This document shows positions 18,579-27,069 of a stretch of 64,000 nucleotides of DNA, piece after piece; positions within the stretch are counted from its first letter, which is position 1, and the number at the start of each line of letters is the position of its first letter. The stretch comes from JBGANR01 sp044222225 (lineage in GTDB: Bacteria; Actinomycetota; Actinomycetes; Mycobacteriales; Mycobacteriaceae): positions 96,137-160,136 of the forward strand of contig JBGANR010000009.1 of NCBI GenBank assembly GCA_044222225.1, given 5' to 3'. The notes below the pieces were generated by a model. That model was not told the origin of the DNA and ran no database searches. It saw nothing but the letters and a program-made list of their open reading frames with translations. The translations under genes were made by a program, and so were the position numbers.

Positions 18579-19885
18579 AGCCCGATATCGACGGCCTCGA
18601 TCTCTACTCCGTGCCCCTGTCGACACGGGAGATCACCGACTACTACGAGGGCTTCTGCAACGCGACGCTGTGGCCGCTGTTCCACGACGTCATCGTCAAA
18701 CCCGAGTACCACCGCCGATGGTGGAACACCTACGTCGACATCAACCGCCGATTCGCCGAGGCCGCATCGAAGGCGGCCGGGCGCGGGGCGACCGTGTGGG
18801 TGCAGGACTATCAACTGCTGCTCGTGCCGAAGATGCTGCGGATGCTCCGGCCGGACGTCCGCATCGGCTTCTTCCTCCACATCCCGTTCCCGCCCGTCGA
18901 GTTGTTCATGCAGCTGCCGTGGCGCGGCGAGATCGTCGAGGGGATGCTCGGCGCCGACCTCGTCGGCTTCCACCTGCCCGGCGGCGCGCAGAACTTCCTC
19001 ATCCTCGCGCGACGGCTCGCCGGCCAGGTGACGAGCCGCGGCACCGTCGGCGTACGCTCCCGTTTCGGCCTCGTGCAGGTCGGCTTCCGGACCGTCCGGG
19101 TGGGGGCCTTCCCCATCTCGATCGAGTCCTCCGACCTCGACGAACGCGCCCGCTCCAAGAAGATCCGGCGACGCACGGCCGAGATCCGCGCCGAGCTCGG
19201 CGATCCGCCGACGATCCTGCTCGGCGTCGACCGGCTCGACTACACCAAGGGCATCGACGTGCGGCTGCACGCCGTCGACGAACTGCTCGCCGAGAGCCGG
19301 CTCGATCCGAACGATGTCGTCGTCCTGCAGCTCGCGACGCCGAGCCGCGAACGCGTCCAGTCCTACATCCGGATGCGCGCGGGCATCGAGCAGCAGGTCG
19401 GCAACATCAACGGCAATTTCGGACGCCTCGGGCACCCCGTGGTGCACTACATCCACCGCCCGGTCTCGCAGGACGAGTTGCTGGCGCTCTACGCCGCCGC
19501 CGACGTCATGCTCGTGACGCCCCTGCGCGACGGCATGAACCTCGTCGCGAAGGAGTACGTCGCCTGCCGCCCCGACCTCGGCGGCGCACTCGTGCTCTCC
19601 GAGTTCACGGGCGCCGCGGCCGAGTTGCGGCAGGCGTATCTCACCAATCCCTACGATCTCGAAGGCGTCAAGGAGGCGATCGTCGAGGCGGTCCGGGCCG
19701 CCGGACGGGACGAGGGCCGCCGCCGGATGCGGGCCCTGCGTCGCCAGGTGCTCGCTCACGACGTCGACAAGTGGGCGCGGTCGTTCCTCGACGAGTTGGC
19801 CTCGGAACCGGAGGTCGTCGTCAACGGCGGACGCCGGATCTCCGCGAGGACCGACGGCGAGCGTCGACCCGACGGGAATCACTGA
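18362..19885 (+). CDS. otsA: Trehalose-6-phosphate synthase
   Basis: A GT20 glycosyltransferase of 507 residues that joins UDP- (or ADP-) glucose and glucose-6-phosphate to trehalose-6-phosphate in the cytosol. Landmarks: VVVANRLPVD, SPGGLVTALEPVL, VWVQDYQLLLVP, FFLHIPFPPVELF, LGVDRLDYTKGIDVRL (with the UDP-binding arginine and lysine) and TPLRDGMNLVAKEYVACR. The start is GTG, five bases after AAGGAGG. otsB follows 56 bp later. With the short upstream protein this forms the classical OtsAB unit for stress protectant and mycolate-carrier sugar. Confidence 0.95.
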   Translation: MPFEHRDTHPVPANGADFVVVANRLPVDQVNGDDGSITWKRSPGGLVTALEPVLRAEHGAWVGWSGIADSSVKPDIDGLDLYSVPLSTREITDYYEGFCNATLWPLFHDVIVKPEYHRRWWNTYVDINRRFAEAASKAAGRGATVWVQDYQLLLVPKMLRMLRPDVRIGFFLHIPFPPVELFMQLPWRGEIVEGMLGADLVGFHLPGGAQNFLILARRLAGQVTSRGTVGVRSRFGLVQVGFRTVRVGAFPISIESSDLDERARSKKIRRRTAEIRAELGDPPTILLGVDRLDYTKGIDVRLHAVDELLAESRLDPNDVVVLQLATPSRERVQSYIRMRAGIEQQVGNINGNFGRLGHPVVHYIHRPVSQDELLALYAAADVMLVTPLRDGMNLVAKEYVACRPDLGGALVLSEFTGAAAELRQAYLTNPYDLEGVKEAIVEAVRAAGRDEGRRRMRALRRQVLAHDVDKWARSFLDELASEPEVVVNGGRRISARTDGERRPDGNH

Positions 19886-19941
19886 CCGCGGAGCCGGCCG
19901 GCGACGTGGCGTCGATCGACGACTGCCCCTAAGATCGCCGG

Positions 19942-20727
19942 GTGACTGCGCATGTCCTGCCCGACGACGTCCGGGCCGCCCTCGACGCGGCGGCCAGGAC
20001 GCCCCGTCTCCTGGTGGCCTCCGACTACGACGGCACGATGGCCCCGTTCGTCGACGATCCGTCGAAGGCCAGCCCCGATCCCCGCTCGGTACAGGCGCTG
20101 CGGGCGCTCTCCGGGCTCCGGGACACGACGGCCGCCGTCATCTCCGGCCGCGCACTGGCCGATCTCGTCGTCCTCGCTGGCATGCCCGCCGAGGTCCATC
20201 TCGTCGGCTCGCACGGCTCGGAGTTCGACCACGGCTTCGTGCACGAGATCGGTGACGAGCAGCGCGAACTCCTCGACCGCGTCGTCGCCGAGATGACCCA
20301 CATCGCCTCCGACCATCCTGGCACCACGGTCGAGACGAAACCGGCGAGCGCCGCCCTGCACGTGCGCACCGTCGCCGATCGCGACGACGCCCGCACCGCG
20401 CTCGACCGCGTCCGCGCAGGCCTCGGCGCACACGAGGACGTCCAGGTCACCGAGGGGAAGAACGTCATCGAGCTGGCGATCATCGCCACCGACAAGGGCG
20501 GCGCCCTGGACACCCTGCGCCACCAGAGCCATGCGACGACCGTCGTGTTCTTCGGCGACGACGTCACCGATGAGAAGGCCTTCCTGCGCCTGGCGGGGCC
20601 CGACGTCGGCGTCAAGGTCGGCCAGGGCGAGACGGCCGCCGCTCTGCGCATCGCCGACACCCACGACGTCGCCGTGGCGCTGACGCACCTGTTCGAGCAG
20701 CGTCGCAGCTGGCTCGCCGAGGCGTGA
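19942..20727 (+). CDS. otsB: Trehalose-6-phosphate phosphatase
   Basis: A HAD-superfamily phosphatase of 261 residues. Motif I is LLVASDYDGTMAPF, with the nucleophile aspartate in DYDGT. ISGR lies in motif II, a conserved GKNVIELA follows, and motif IV is VVFFGDDVTDEKAFL. It removes phosphate from the OtsA product to give trehalose. The start is GTG; TAAGAT six bases upstream would make a separate leaderless transcript possible. The size matches the single-domain OtsB class rather than the longer mycobacterial OtsB1. Confidence 0.93.
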   Translation: MTAHVLPDDVRAALDAAARTPRLLVASDYDGTMAPFVDDPSKASPDPRSVQALRALSGLRDTTAAVISGRALADLVVLAGMPAEVHLVGSHGSEFDHGFVHEIGDEQRELLDRVVAEMTHIASDHPGTTVETKPASAALHVRTVADRDDARTALDRVRAGLGAHEDVQVTEGKNVIELAIIATDKGGALDTLRHQSHATTVVFFGDDVTDEKAFLRLAGPDVGVKVGQGETAAALRIADTHDVAVALTHLFEQRRSWLAEA

Positions 20728-20730
20728 GCC

Positions 20731-20805
20731 GAATCCACACCGCGCCTACGGAGACCGATGCCCCGTATACGAGGTCATCGGTCTCCGTGGACGCAGTGTG
20801 GATTC
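20731..20805. terminator. CGTATA-apex hairpin C, between otsB and ldt
   Basis: Thirty-base arms at 20731-20760 and 20776-20805 pair at 27 positions around a 15-base loop starting CCCCGTATAC. It lies exactly between two convergent genes, starting 3 bp after otsB and ending 4 bp before the transpeptidase stop. Probably a bidirectional terminator; no T-run is present. Confidence 0.75.
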
Positions 20806-20809
20806 GTCG

Positions 20810-22054
20810 CTAACTGCTCGGCTTCACCGACGTCGGCGCACCCGACGGCGTCGCCGGCGCCTTGGAGCCGTTGTTGCCCTTGCCTGTCAGCGCCGACATC
20901 GTCAGCCACGTCTCCCAGGGGATCGTCCAGTCGTAGATGTCGCCATCCGCCTCCGACAGGTCGATGCGGGTGTTCGTCACCTCCACGGGGTCGCCGAAGA
21001 GCGCGGTGTGGAAGTACTGCTCCGCGTCCGACGTCGAGAGGTTGATGCAGCCGTTGGTGACGTTCGCCGCGCCCTGGACACCCGTCGTATCGGGGTTGGC
21101 GTGGATGAACTCGCCGTTGTTGCTGATCCGCACCGACCAGCGCTCGAGCACGTTGAAGTACCCGGCGGCCGGGTTCGACATATAGAACTGCTCGTGCTTC
21201 TCCTGCACCACGTGGATGCCGCTGCGCGTCACGTTGCGGTCGAGGTCGCCCTCGCCGTAGCTGCAGGGCAGGTCGAGGATCGTCTCGCTGCCGCGCAGGA
21301 CGACCATCCGGTGGCTGGACGCGTCCGCCTTGACGAGCTGGTGCCGGGCGATGACGAACTCGCTGGTGACGTCCGAATCGCCGTAGACGCCGTCGCCGTA
21401 CTTGACGCCGTACAGCTTGCCCGTCATCGACACCTTGGTGCCGGGCTTGAAGTAGTTCTTGGGACGCCAGTGGGCGCGCGAGCCGTTGTCCTCCGGCAGC
21501 CAGGCCCAGGCGCCCTCGGTCTCCGGCGTCGTCGTCAGCTTGAGCGCCTTCTCGGCCGCCGCCTTGTCCTCGATGACGTCGCTGAACTGCAGGATCAGCG
21601 GCGCGGCGATGCCGACCTCCTGGCCGTCCGCGAGGTTGATCTTGACCGAGATCGTCGACGTCGGCTGGACGCAGGTGAAGCTGCCGGCGATCGGCACCTC
21701 CTTGTCGTCGGTGCCGACCGCGACGCCGGTCCACGTGTACTTCTTGCCGTAACCGAGCTGCTCGGCGATCGTGTACGTCGTGCCGTCGTCGGAACGGGTG
21801 CCCTTGACGATCTTGCCCGCTTCGTTCTTCAGCGTGATGTCGGGCCGGATGGTTCCGGACTCCACCTTCACGGAGAACTCGGCGCCAGGGCTGGGCGTCC
21901 CGCCGTCGAGGGCGGGGGTGTACGTGACCTTGGCGACGGGTCCGCTGTCCTTCGGCGAATCGCCGCCCCCACCGCATGCGGCGACGACGGGGAGACCCAC
22001 GGCTGTCACGGCGAGTGCCGACAACGCGGCCCGCCGATTGAACGTTGCACTCAC
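20810..22054 (-). CDS. L,D-transpeptidase lipoprotein (LprQ/LdtMt5-like)
   Basis: A 414-residue cell-wall cross-linking enzyme. Signal peptide RRAALSALAVTAVGLPVVAAC with lipobox VAAC (Cys about residue 27) marks a lipoprotein. Bacterial Ig-like domains follow, then the YkuD catalytic domain with IHANPDTTGVQG and the catalytic motif NGCINLS. It forms 3-3 peptide cross-links in peptidoglycan. TAGCAT lies seven bases before the GTG start, so it is probably leaderless. It is the neighbour of murB, as Rv0483 is to Rv0482. Confidence 0.9.
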   Translation of the reverse strand: MSATFNRRAALSALAVTAVGLPVVAACGGGGDSPKDSGPVAKVTYTPALDGGTPSPGAEFSVKVESGTIRPDITLKNEAGKIVKGTRSDDGTTYTIAEQLGYGKKYTWTGVAVGTDDKEVPIAGSFTCVQPTSTISVKINLADGQEVGIAAPLILQFSDVIEDKAAAEKALKLTTTPETEGAWAWLPEDNGSRAHWRPKNYFKPGTKVSMTGKLYGVKYGDGVYGDSDVTSEFVIARHQLVKADASSHRMVVLRGSETILDLPCSYGEGDLDRNVTRSGIHVVQEKHEQFYMSNPAAGYFNVLERWSVRISNNGEFIHANPDTTGVQGAANVTNGCINLSTSDAEQYFHTALFGDPVEVTNTRIDLSEADGDIYDWTIPWETWLTMSALTGKGNNGSKAPATPSGAPTSVKPSS

Positions 22055-22075
22055 CGCACGAATGCTACCTGCGCC

Positions 22076-23224
22076 TCATTCCAGCGAGCAGCCGACGAGC
22101 ACCGGTTCGGGATGCAGTGACACCCCGAACGCCTCGTACACACCGGCCCGGACGCGCGCCGCGAGCTCGAGGACGTCCGAAGCCGTCGCGAAACCCCGAT
22201 TCGTCAGTGCGAGAGTGTGTTTCGTCGACAACCGGGCCGGCGCGTCCGCCCCCGGGTAACCCTTGGCGAAGCCCGCGCGCTCGATCAGCCAGGCCGCCGA
22301 GAGCTTCGTGCCGCCCTCGGCGGGGTACCGCGGCGGGACGGCACCGCCGGTACGCGCGGCCACCCGCTCGAGCACACCCGGCAGCTCGGCGTCGCCGACG
22401 ATCGGGTTGGTGAAGAAGGAGCCGGCGCTGTAGGTGTCGGGATCGGCGGCGTCGAGCACCATGCCCTTGCCGCGGCGCAGGCCGAGCACGCATTCGCGGG
22501 CCGCCTCGGCCGCGACGCGCTCCCCCGGTTCGACGCCGAGGCACGTCGCGAGCTCGCGGTAGGCGATCGACGCGCTGCGTCCACCCGGAACGAGCCCGAA
22601 CTCGACGGCGAGCACGACTTCCCGGCTCTGATGCTTGAGCCGGCTCGTCCGGTAACCGAGGCCGAGGTCGGCGGGGTCGACGTCGACGACCTCGCGCCGC
22701 GACCTGTCGTAGACGGTGACGCCGCGCAGCACCGACGACACCTCGACGCCGTACGCCCCGACGTTCTGCACCGGCGTCGCACCGACGCCGCCGGGGATGC
22801 CCGAGAGGCATTCCAGGCCGCCGAGCCCCGCCGCGACGGTCGCCTCGACGAGGGCGTCCCAGACGTATCCGGCGTCGGCGCGCACGACGCCGTCCGGCGC
22901 GATGGACACCTCGCCGCCGCGCAGCAGGACCACGGTGCCGTCGAAACCGGCCTCGCCGACGAGGACGTTGGAGCCGCCCGCCAACACCATCGCGTCCTCA
23001 CCGGCGTCGTCGAGCGCGGCGAGCACCGCCGGCACATCGACCGACCGCCGGCATTCGACGACGCGCCGGGCGGGTCCGCCGACCCGCAGCGTCGTCAACT
23101 CCGCGAACGGGACGTCATGGCGGACGACGACGTCACCGGGGATCCGGCTGGACGGCAGGCGGGAGACGGACGGCGAGCCGGAGCCGGAGCTTGCGGAATC
23201 GACCCGGTCGGACTTGGACGGCAC
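22076..23224 (-). CDS. murB: UDP-N-acetylenolpyruvoylglucosamine reductase
   Basis: FAD-dependent reductase of 382 residues making UDP-MurNAc for peptidoglycan. FAD-binding LRVGGPARRVVECRR and VLAGGSNVLVGEAGFDG, then GLECLSGIPGGVGATPVQNVGAYG with the catalytic tyrosine/serine region, and SAGSFFTNPIV with the proton-donor serine. The start GTG gives VPSKSDRVDS, a disordered N-terminal stretch of about 30 residues. That stretch contains a copy of the dispersed 19-bp repeat. The 3' side abuts the transpeptidase start (21 bp). Confidence 0.93.
   Translation of the reverse strand: MPSKSDRVDSASSGSGSPSVSRLPSSRIPGDVVVRHDVPFAELTTLRVGGPARRVVECRRSVDVPAVLAALDDAGEDAMVLAGGSNVLVGEAGFDGTVVLLRGGEVSIAPDGVVRADAGYVWDALVEATVAAGLGGLECLSGIPGGVGATPVQNVGAYGVEVSSVLRGVTVYDRSRREVVDVDPADLGLGYRTSRLKHQSREVVLAVEFGLVPGGRSASIAYRELATCLGVEPGERVAAEAARECVLGLRRGKGMVLDAADPDTYSAGSFFTNPIVGDAELPGVLERVAARTGGAVPPRYPAEGGTKLSAAWLIERAGFAKGYPGADAPARLSTKHTLALTNRGFATASDVLELAARVRAGVYEAFGVSLHPEPVLVGCSLE
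23186..23204 (+). repeat. Dispersed 19-bp repeat, copy 1
   Basis: GGAGCTTGCGGAATCGACC, the exact reverse complement of copies at 26037-26055, 61525-61543 and 61555-61573. It falls in the sequence for murB's disordered N-terminus. A degenerate copy (GAAGCTCGCGGAATCG) lies upstream of the second DUF2505 gene at 24727-24742. Confidence 0.7.
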
Positions 23225-23247
23225 GCGACAACGGTAGCGTGCGAACC

Positions 23248-23748
23248 ATGGCAACGTCCTTCTCACATCGCGTCGCCTTCGACGCCCCCGCATCCGCCGT
23301 CCACGCCGCCCTCACGTCCGAGGAGCATTGGCGTGACCTCGCCGCGACCATCAATCCGGACAACACGACGTTCGACGGGATCAGCACGGACGACAAGGGG
23401 ACGACTGTCGCGATCACCCAGCGCGTGGACGCGCACGTCCTGCCGAGCATCGTCCAGAAGATCCGGTCCGGCGACCTCTACATCCGGCGTCACCAGTCGA
23501 TCGGCGCACTCGCCGGCGACAGCGCGTCCGGCGAGCTGTCGGCCGACATCGAGGGCACACCCGCCTCGCTGACCGGAACCCTCACGCTGACCGGCTCCGG
23601 CGAGACCAGCACCCTCGTCTTCACCGGGGCGTCGACCGTCAAGGTGCCGCTGCTCGGCGGCAAGATCGAGAAGATCGTCAACGACGCGATCGTCGCGATC
23701 ATCGGGGTGGAGACGAAGTTCACGTCCGACTGGATCGCCTCTCACTGA
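23248..23748 (+). CDS. DUF2505 family protein
   Basis: A 166-residue protein with a START/SRPBCC-like fold typical of DUF2505: an opening SFSHRVAFDAPASAVHAALTSEEHW, a basic central strand region and a closing helix KIVNDAIVAIIGVETKFTSDWI. The ATG lies seven bases after TAGCGT (leaderless). It is divergent from murB and paralogous to the gene at 24784, with an alpha/beta hydrolase between. Probably binds a hydrophobic ligand; function is not established. Confidence 0.8.
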   Translation: MATSFSHRVAFDAPASAVHAALTSEEHWRDLAATINPDNTTFDGISTDDKGTTVAITQRVDAHVLPSIVQKIRSGDLYIRRHQSIGALAGDSASGELSADIEGTPASLTGTLTLTGSGETSTLVFTGASTVKVPLLGGKIEKIVNDAIVAIIGVETKFTSDWIASH

Positions 23749-23806
23749 TCCGCACGATCACCTGATCCGCACGGCCTGATCCGCCGCCGCTCGACGAGGG
23801 AGACAG

Positions 23807-24706
23807 ATGACGACGACCGACCCGATCGACTCGCGCCGCGGCACCGCCGACGTCGGCTCGGTGACCCTGGCCTACGAGACCTTCGGATCGGCGTCCGATC
23901 CGACGCTCCTGCTCGTCATGGGCCTGGGCTCACAGATGATCAGCTGGGACGAGCGGCTCTGCCGGCTGCTGGCCGATCAGGGGCTGCACGTCGTCCGCTT
24001 CGACAACCGGGACATCGGGCTGTCGACGCACCTGCACGAGGCGGGCGCGCCGAACATCATCAAGGTGGCCATGCACTTGAAGCGGCCGCCGTACCTGCTC
24101 GCCGACATGGCCGACGACGCCGTCGGCCTGCTCGACGCGATCGGCGTCGAGCAGGCGCACGTGTTCGGCATCTCGATGGGCGGGATGATCGCCCAGACGA
24201 TGGCGATCAGGCACCCCGGCCGGGTCGCCAGCCTCACCTCGGTCGCGTCGACCACCTCGACCAAGCGCGGCAAGTCCACGCCGGCCGCCCAGGCGGCGCT
24301 CCTGCAGCCGCCTCCGAAAGACGCCGACGACGCGGTCCGGCGCACCCTGGACATCTTCCGGGCGATCGGATCGCCCGGCTATCCGCTCAACGAGGAACGG
24401 TTGCGGGCCCGCGCACGCGCCGCGTACGAGCGCGATCACGATCCCGACGGCGTCACGCGGCAGGTGGCCGCGATCATCGCCTCGCCCGACCGCGCCCCCG
24501 GGCTCGGCGAGGTGGCGGTCCCGACGCTCGTCGTCCACGGCGCCGACGATCCCCTCGTGCAGCTCGACGGCGGCGAGGCCACCGCGGAAGCCGTGCCCGG
24601 CGCCGAACTCCTCGTCCTCCCGGGCATGGGACACGACCTCCCCGAGCAGGTCTGGCCGCGAATCGTGTCGGCCGTCGTCGCCCTGATCCGCCGCACCCAG
24701 GGCTGA
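23807..24706 (+). CDS. Alpha/beta hydrolase
   Basis: A 299-residue hydrolase. HVFGISMGGMIAQTMAIRHPGRV holds the nucleophile elbow GISMG, VVHGADDPLVQ the acid, and LPGMGHDLPEQVW the histidine. VRFDNRDIGLST near residue 63 is shared with esterases and lactonases of the 'alpha/beta fold hydrolase' group (including AknC/RdmC-like methylesterases). It lies between two DUF2505 genes. Substrate unknown. Confidence 0.85.
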   Translation: MTTTDPIDSRRGTADVGSVTLAYETFGSASDPTLLLVMGLGSQMISWDERLCRLLADQGLHVVRFDNRDIGLSTHLHEAGAPNIIKVAMHLKRPPYLLADMADDAVGLLDAIGVEQAHVFGISMGGMIAQTMAIRHPGRVASLTSVASTTSTKRGKSTPAAQAALLQPPPKDADDAVRRTLDIFRAIGSPGYPLNEERLRARARAAYERDHDPDGVTRQVAAIIASPDRAPGLGEVAVPTLVVHGADDPLVQLDGGEATAEAVPGAELLVLPGMGHDLPEQVWPRIVSAVVALIRRTQG

Positions 24707-24783
24707 GCGCCCGGCCCCGGAGAGACGAAGCTCGCGGAATCGGGGTTCGTGGGATCGCCGGACGCGCCGGTAGGGTCTTCCGA

Positions 24784-25287
24784 ATGGCACGACGTCTCAG
24801 CTACTCGTCTCGGTTCACGCACAGCGTCGAGACGGTGTACGCCGCGCACACCGAACGCCGCTATTGGGAAGACAAGATGGCGGAGTTCCGCAAGCTCACG
24901 CCGCAATCGGAGATCGACGAGTTCGTGGTCTCCGACGCGGGCGTCTCCCTGGTGCTCAAGCAGACGATCCCGCGCAAGGATCTTCCGCCCATCGCGCAGA
25001 CGGTGATGAAGAAGGACATGGTCATCACCCGCAAGGAGTCCCTGGGCCCGCTCGTCGACGCGACGGCCTCGGGCGACTATGCGGCGTCGATCCCCGCGGG
25101 CCCGGGCAAGCTGACCGGCACCCAGGAGCTCTTCCCCACCGACACCGGATGCACCCTGCGCAGGACGACCGAGGTGGCCGTCTACGTGCCGTTCATCAAC
25201 GGCAAGCTCGAGCAGCTCATGCTCCTGCACGTCGTCGACCTGTTCCGCACCGAGGCCGAGTTCACGGCGGCCTGGATCGACGGATGA
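24784..25287 (+). CDS. DUF2505 family protein, second copy
   Basis: A 167-residue DUF2505 protein: RRLSYSSRFTHSVETVYAAHTERRYWEDKM at the start, SLVLKQTIPRKDLPPIAQTVMKKDM in the centre, and LLHVVDLFRTEAEFTAAWIDG at the end. It is the copy closest to mycobacterial Rv0481c in position. TAGGGT lies seven bases before the ATG (leaderless). Likely cytosolic lipid-binding fold; role unknown. Confidence 0.82.
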   Translation: MARRLSYSSRFTHSVETVYAAHTERRYWEDKMAEFRKLTPQSEIDEFVVSDAGVSLVLKQTIPRKDLPPIAQTVMKKDMVITRKESLGPLVDATASGDYAASIPAGPGKLTGTQELFPTDTGCTLRRTTEVAVYVPFINGKLEQLMLLHVVDLFRTEAEFTAAWIDG

Positions 25288-25333
25288 CCGAGACCGGCCG
25301 GGGGATCACGCCGTTCTCGGCGCCGCGCGCCTG

Positions 25334-26203
25334 ATGCGTCGCCCCCGGGTCCGGCCCGAGGGCGTCGTCACCCGCGGCACGACGGGGATCGGCCGGCTTC
25401 GGCGGATCGACCGCGGACTGGCCGCCGATCCGCGCGTCGTCAGCGCCCTCACCGGCGCGGACGTCCCCGTGGTCGTCGATCTCGGCTACGGTGCCCGGCC
25501 GGACACGGCGATCGAGTTCGCCGCCCGGATGCGAGTGCTGCGCCCCGATCTCGACGCGTACGGCCTTGAGATCGACCCCGCGCGCGTCGTCCCCGATCAA
25601 GGCGGGGTGCGCTTCCGGCTCGGCGGCTTCGAGCTCGCCGGTCTGCGGCCGAACCTGCTGCGCGCCTACAACGTGCTGCGGCAGTACGACGAGGCCGAGG
25701 TCGCGGACGTCTGGCGCGGTCTGACGTCGCGGCTCGCGCCCGGCGGCGTCCTCATCGAGGGCACGTGCGACGAGCTCGGCCGCCGGTGCGCCTGGGTGCT
25801 CGCCGACGCGTCGGGCCCGCAGTCCCTCACGCTCGCCTGGGCGCCGGGCCACTCGGCGCGGCCGTCGGACGTCGCCGAGCGGCTGCCGAAAGCGCTCATC
25901 CACCACAATCGTCCCGGGACACCGATCCACGCCGTGCTCGCCGAACTCGACCGCGCCTGGGACGTCGCGGCCCCGTTCGCGACGTTCGGCCCGCGGGCCC
26001 GCTGGCGTGCCGCACTCGACGTCCTCGCGACTCGAGGGTCGATTCCGCAAGCTCCATCTCTTGACGACCGGCTCGCCACAGCGGCCCGGCGGCGGCTTCG
26101 CGAGCGACGCGGCATCGACAACCGGGTGACGCTCCCGTGGGAGCTCGTCGCTCCGGCGGCCGGCTCGGGGACCACCGCCAAGCCCGCAGGTCAGCGACCG
26201 TAA
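25334..26203 (+). CDS. SAM-dependent methyltransferase-like protein
   Basis: A 289-residue protein. VPVVVDLGYGARPDTAIEFAARMRVLRPDLDAYGLEID resembles motif I and the acidic loop of class I methyltransferases, with LAPGGVLIEGTCDELGRRCAWVLAD as the later strand. It is closely followed by the nitrilase-type gene (10 bp). The substrate is unknown, and part of the catalytic core is atypical, so it may not be an active methyltransferase. Copy 2 of the 19-bp repeat lies inside the gene (26037-26055), encoding RGSIPQAPS. Confidence 0.65.
   Translation: MRRPRVRPEGVVTRGTTGIGRLRRIDRGLAADPRVVSALTGADVPVVVDLGYGARPDTAIEFAARMRVLRPDLDAYGLEIDPARVVPDQGGVRFRLGGFELAGLRPNLLRAYNVLRQYDEAEVADVWRGLTSRLAPGGVLIEGTCDELGRRCAWVLADASGPQSLTLAWAPGHSARPSDVAERLPKALIHHNRPGTPIHAVLAELDRAWDVAAPFATFGPRARWRAALDVLATRGSIPQAPSLDDRLATAARRRLRERRGIDNRVTLPWELVAPAAGSGTTAKPAGQRP
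26037..26055 (+). repeat. Dispersed 19-bp repeat, copy 2
   Basis: GGTCGATTCCGCAAGCTCC lies inside the methyltransferase-like coding sequence. It matches the copies in the alpha-glucosidase N-terminus exactly and is read in a different protein context. Confidence 0.7.
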
Positions 26204-26213
26204 GCTGACCGGC

Positions 26214-27011
26214 ATGAGGATCGCCATGGCGCAGATCACGTCAGGGACGTCTCCGCGCGAGAACCTGCGTCGTATCGCCGACGCCACCACCGACGCCGCC
26301 GATCAGGGCGCGCGACTCGTCGTCTTCCCCGAAGCCGCGATGTGCCGGGTGACGGTGCCGCTGGCGCCCATCGCCGAACCGCTCGACGGCCGCTTCGCCA
26401 CCGGCCTGCTCGAGATCGCCGCCAAACGCGGGACGACGGTCGTCGCCGGCATGTTCACCCTCGGCGACGAGCGCGACGGCCGGCAGCGCGTCCGCAACAC
26501 CGTCGCCATCGCGCATCCCGACGGCAGCCTCGTGCCGTACCACAAGATGCACCTCTACGACGCCTTCGGTTTCTCCGAATCGGCGACGGTGCAGCCCGGC
26601 TCCGAACTCGTGACGACCGATGTCGACGGGGCCGTCCTGGGCGTCGCCACCTGCTACGATGTCCGGTTCCCCGGCGTCTTCACCGCTCTCGCCGAGCGGG
26701 GCGCGCAGATCATCGTGCTGCCCGCCTCGTGGGGCGCCGGGCCCGGCAAGGTCGACCAGTGGCGCACGCTCGTCGCCGCGCGCGGACTCGACGCGGGCGC
26801 CCACATCGTCGCCGTTGACCAGGCGCAGCCCGAGCCCGCGCCGATCTCGACGGCCCCGACCGGCGTCGGGCATTCGATGCTCGTCACGCCGTACGGACGC
26901 GTCGTCTACGAGGCGCCGTCCGGTCCGGACCTGTTCGTCACCGACGTCGACCCGGCCCTCGCCGGCAAGGCCCGCGCCGCCACGGGCGTCATCGCCAACC
27001 GTCGGATCTGA
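26214..27011 (+). CDS. Carbon-nitrogen hydrolase (nitrilase superfamily)
   Basis: A 265-residue amidohydrolase with the Glu-Lys-Cys triad: E in LVVFPEAAM, K in PYHKMHLYDAF and C in GVATCYDVRFPGVF. It belongs to the group that includes Nit1/Nit2 (deaminated glutathione and omega-amide hydrolases). It corresponds in position to mycobacterial Rv0480c. The ATG lies seven bases after TAAGCT, which overlaps the end of the preceding gene. It is followed by a DUF2993 gene. Likely metabolite repair; the exact amide is unknown. Confidence 0.88.
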   Translation: MRIAMAQITSGTSPRENLRRIADATTDAADQGARLVVFPEAAMCRVTVPLAPIAEPLDGRFATGLLEIAAKRGTTVVAGMFTLGDERDGRQRVRNTVAIAHPDGSLVPYHKMHLYDAFGFSESATVQPGSELVTTDVDGAVLGVATCYDVRFPGVFTALAERGAQIIVLPASWGAGPGKVDQWRTLVAARGLDAGAHIVAVDQAQPEPAPISTAPTGVGHSMLVTPYGRVVYEAPSGPDLFVTDVDPALAGKARAATGVIANRRI

Positions 27012-27069
27012 CGACGCGCGGGCAGGTCATCTCACCAAGCCCTTAAAGTCACCGGGCACAATCGAGACG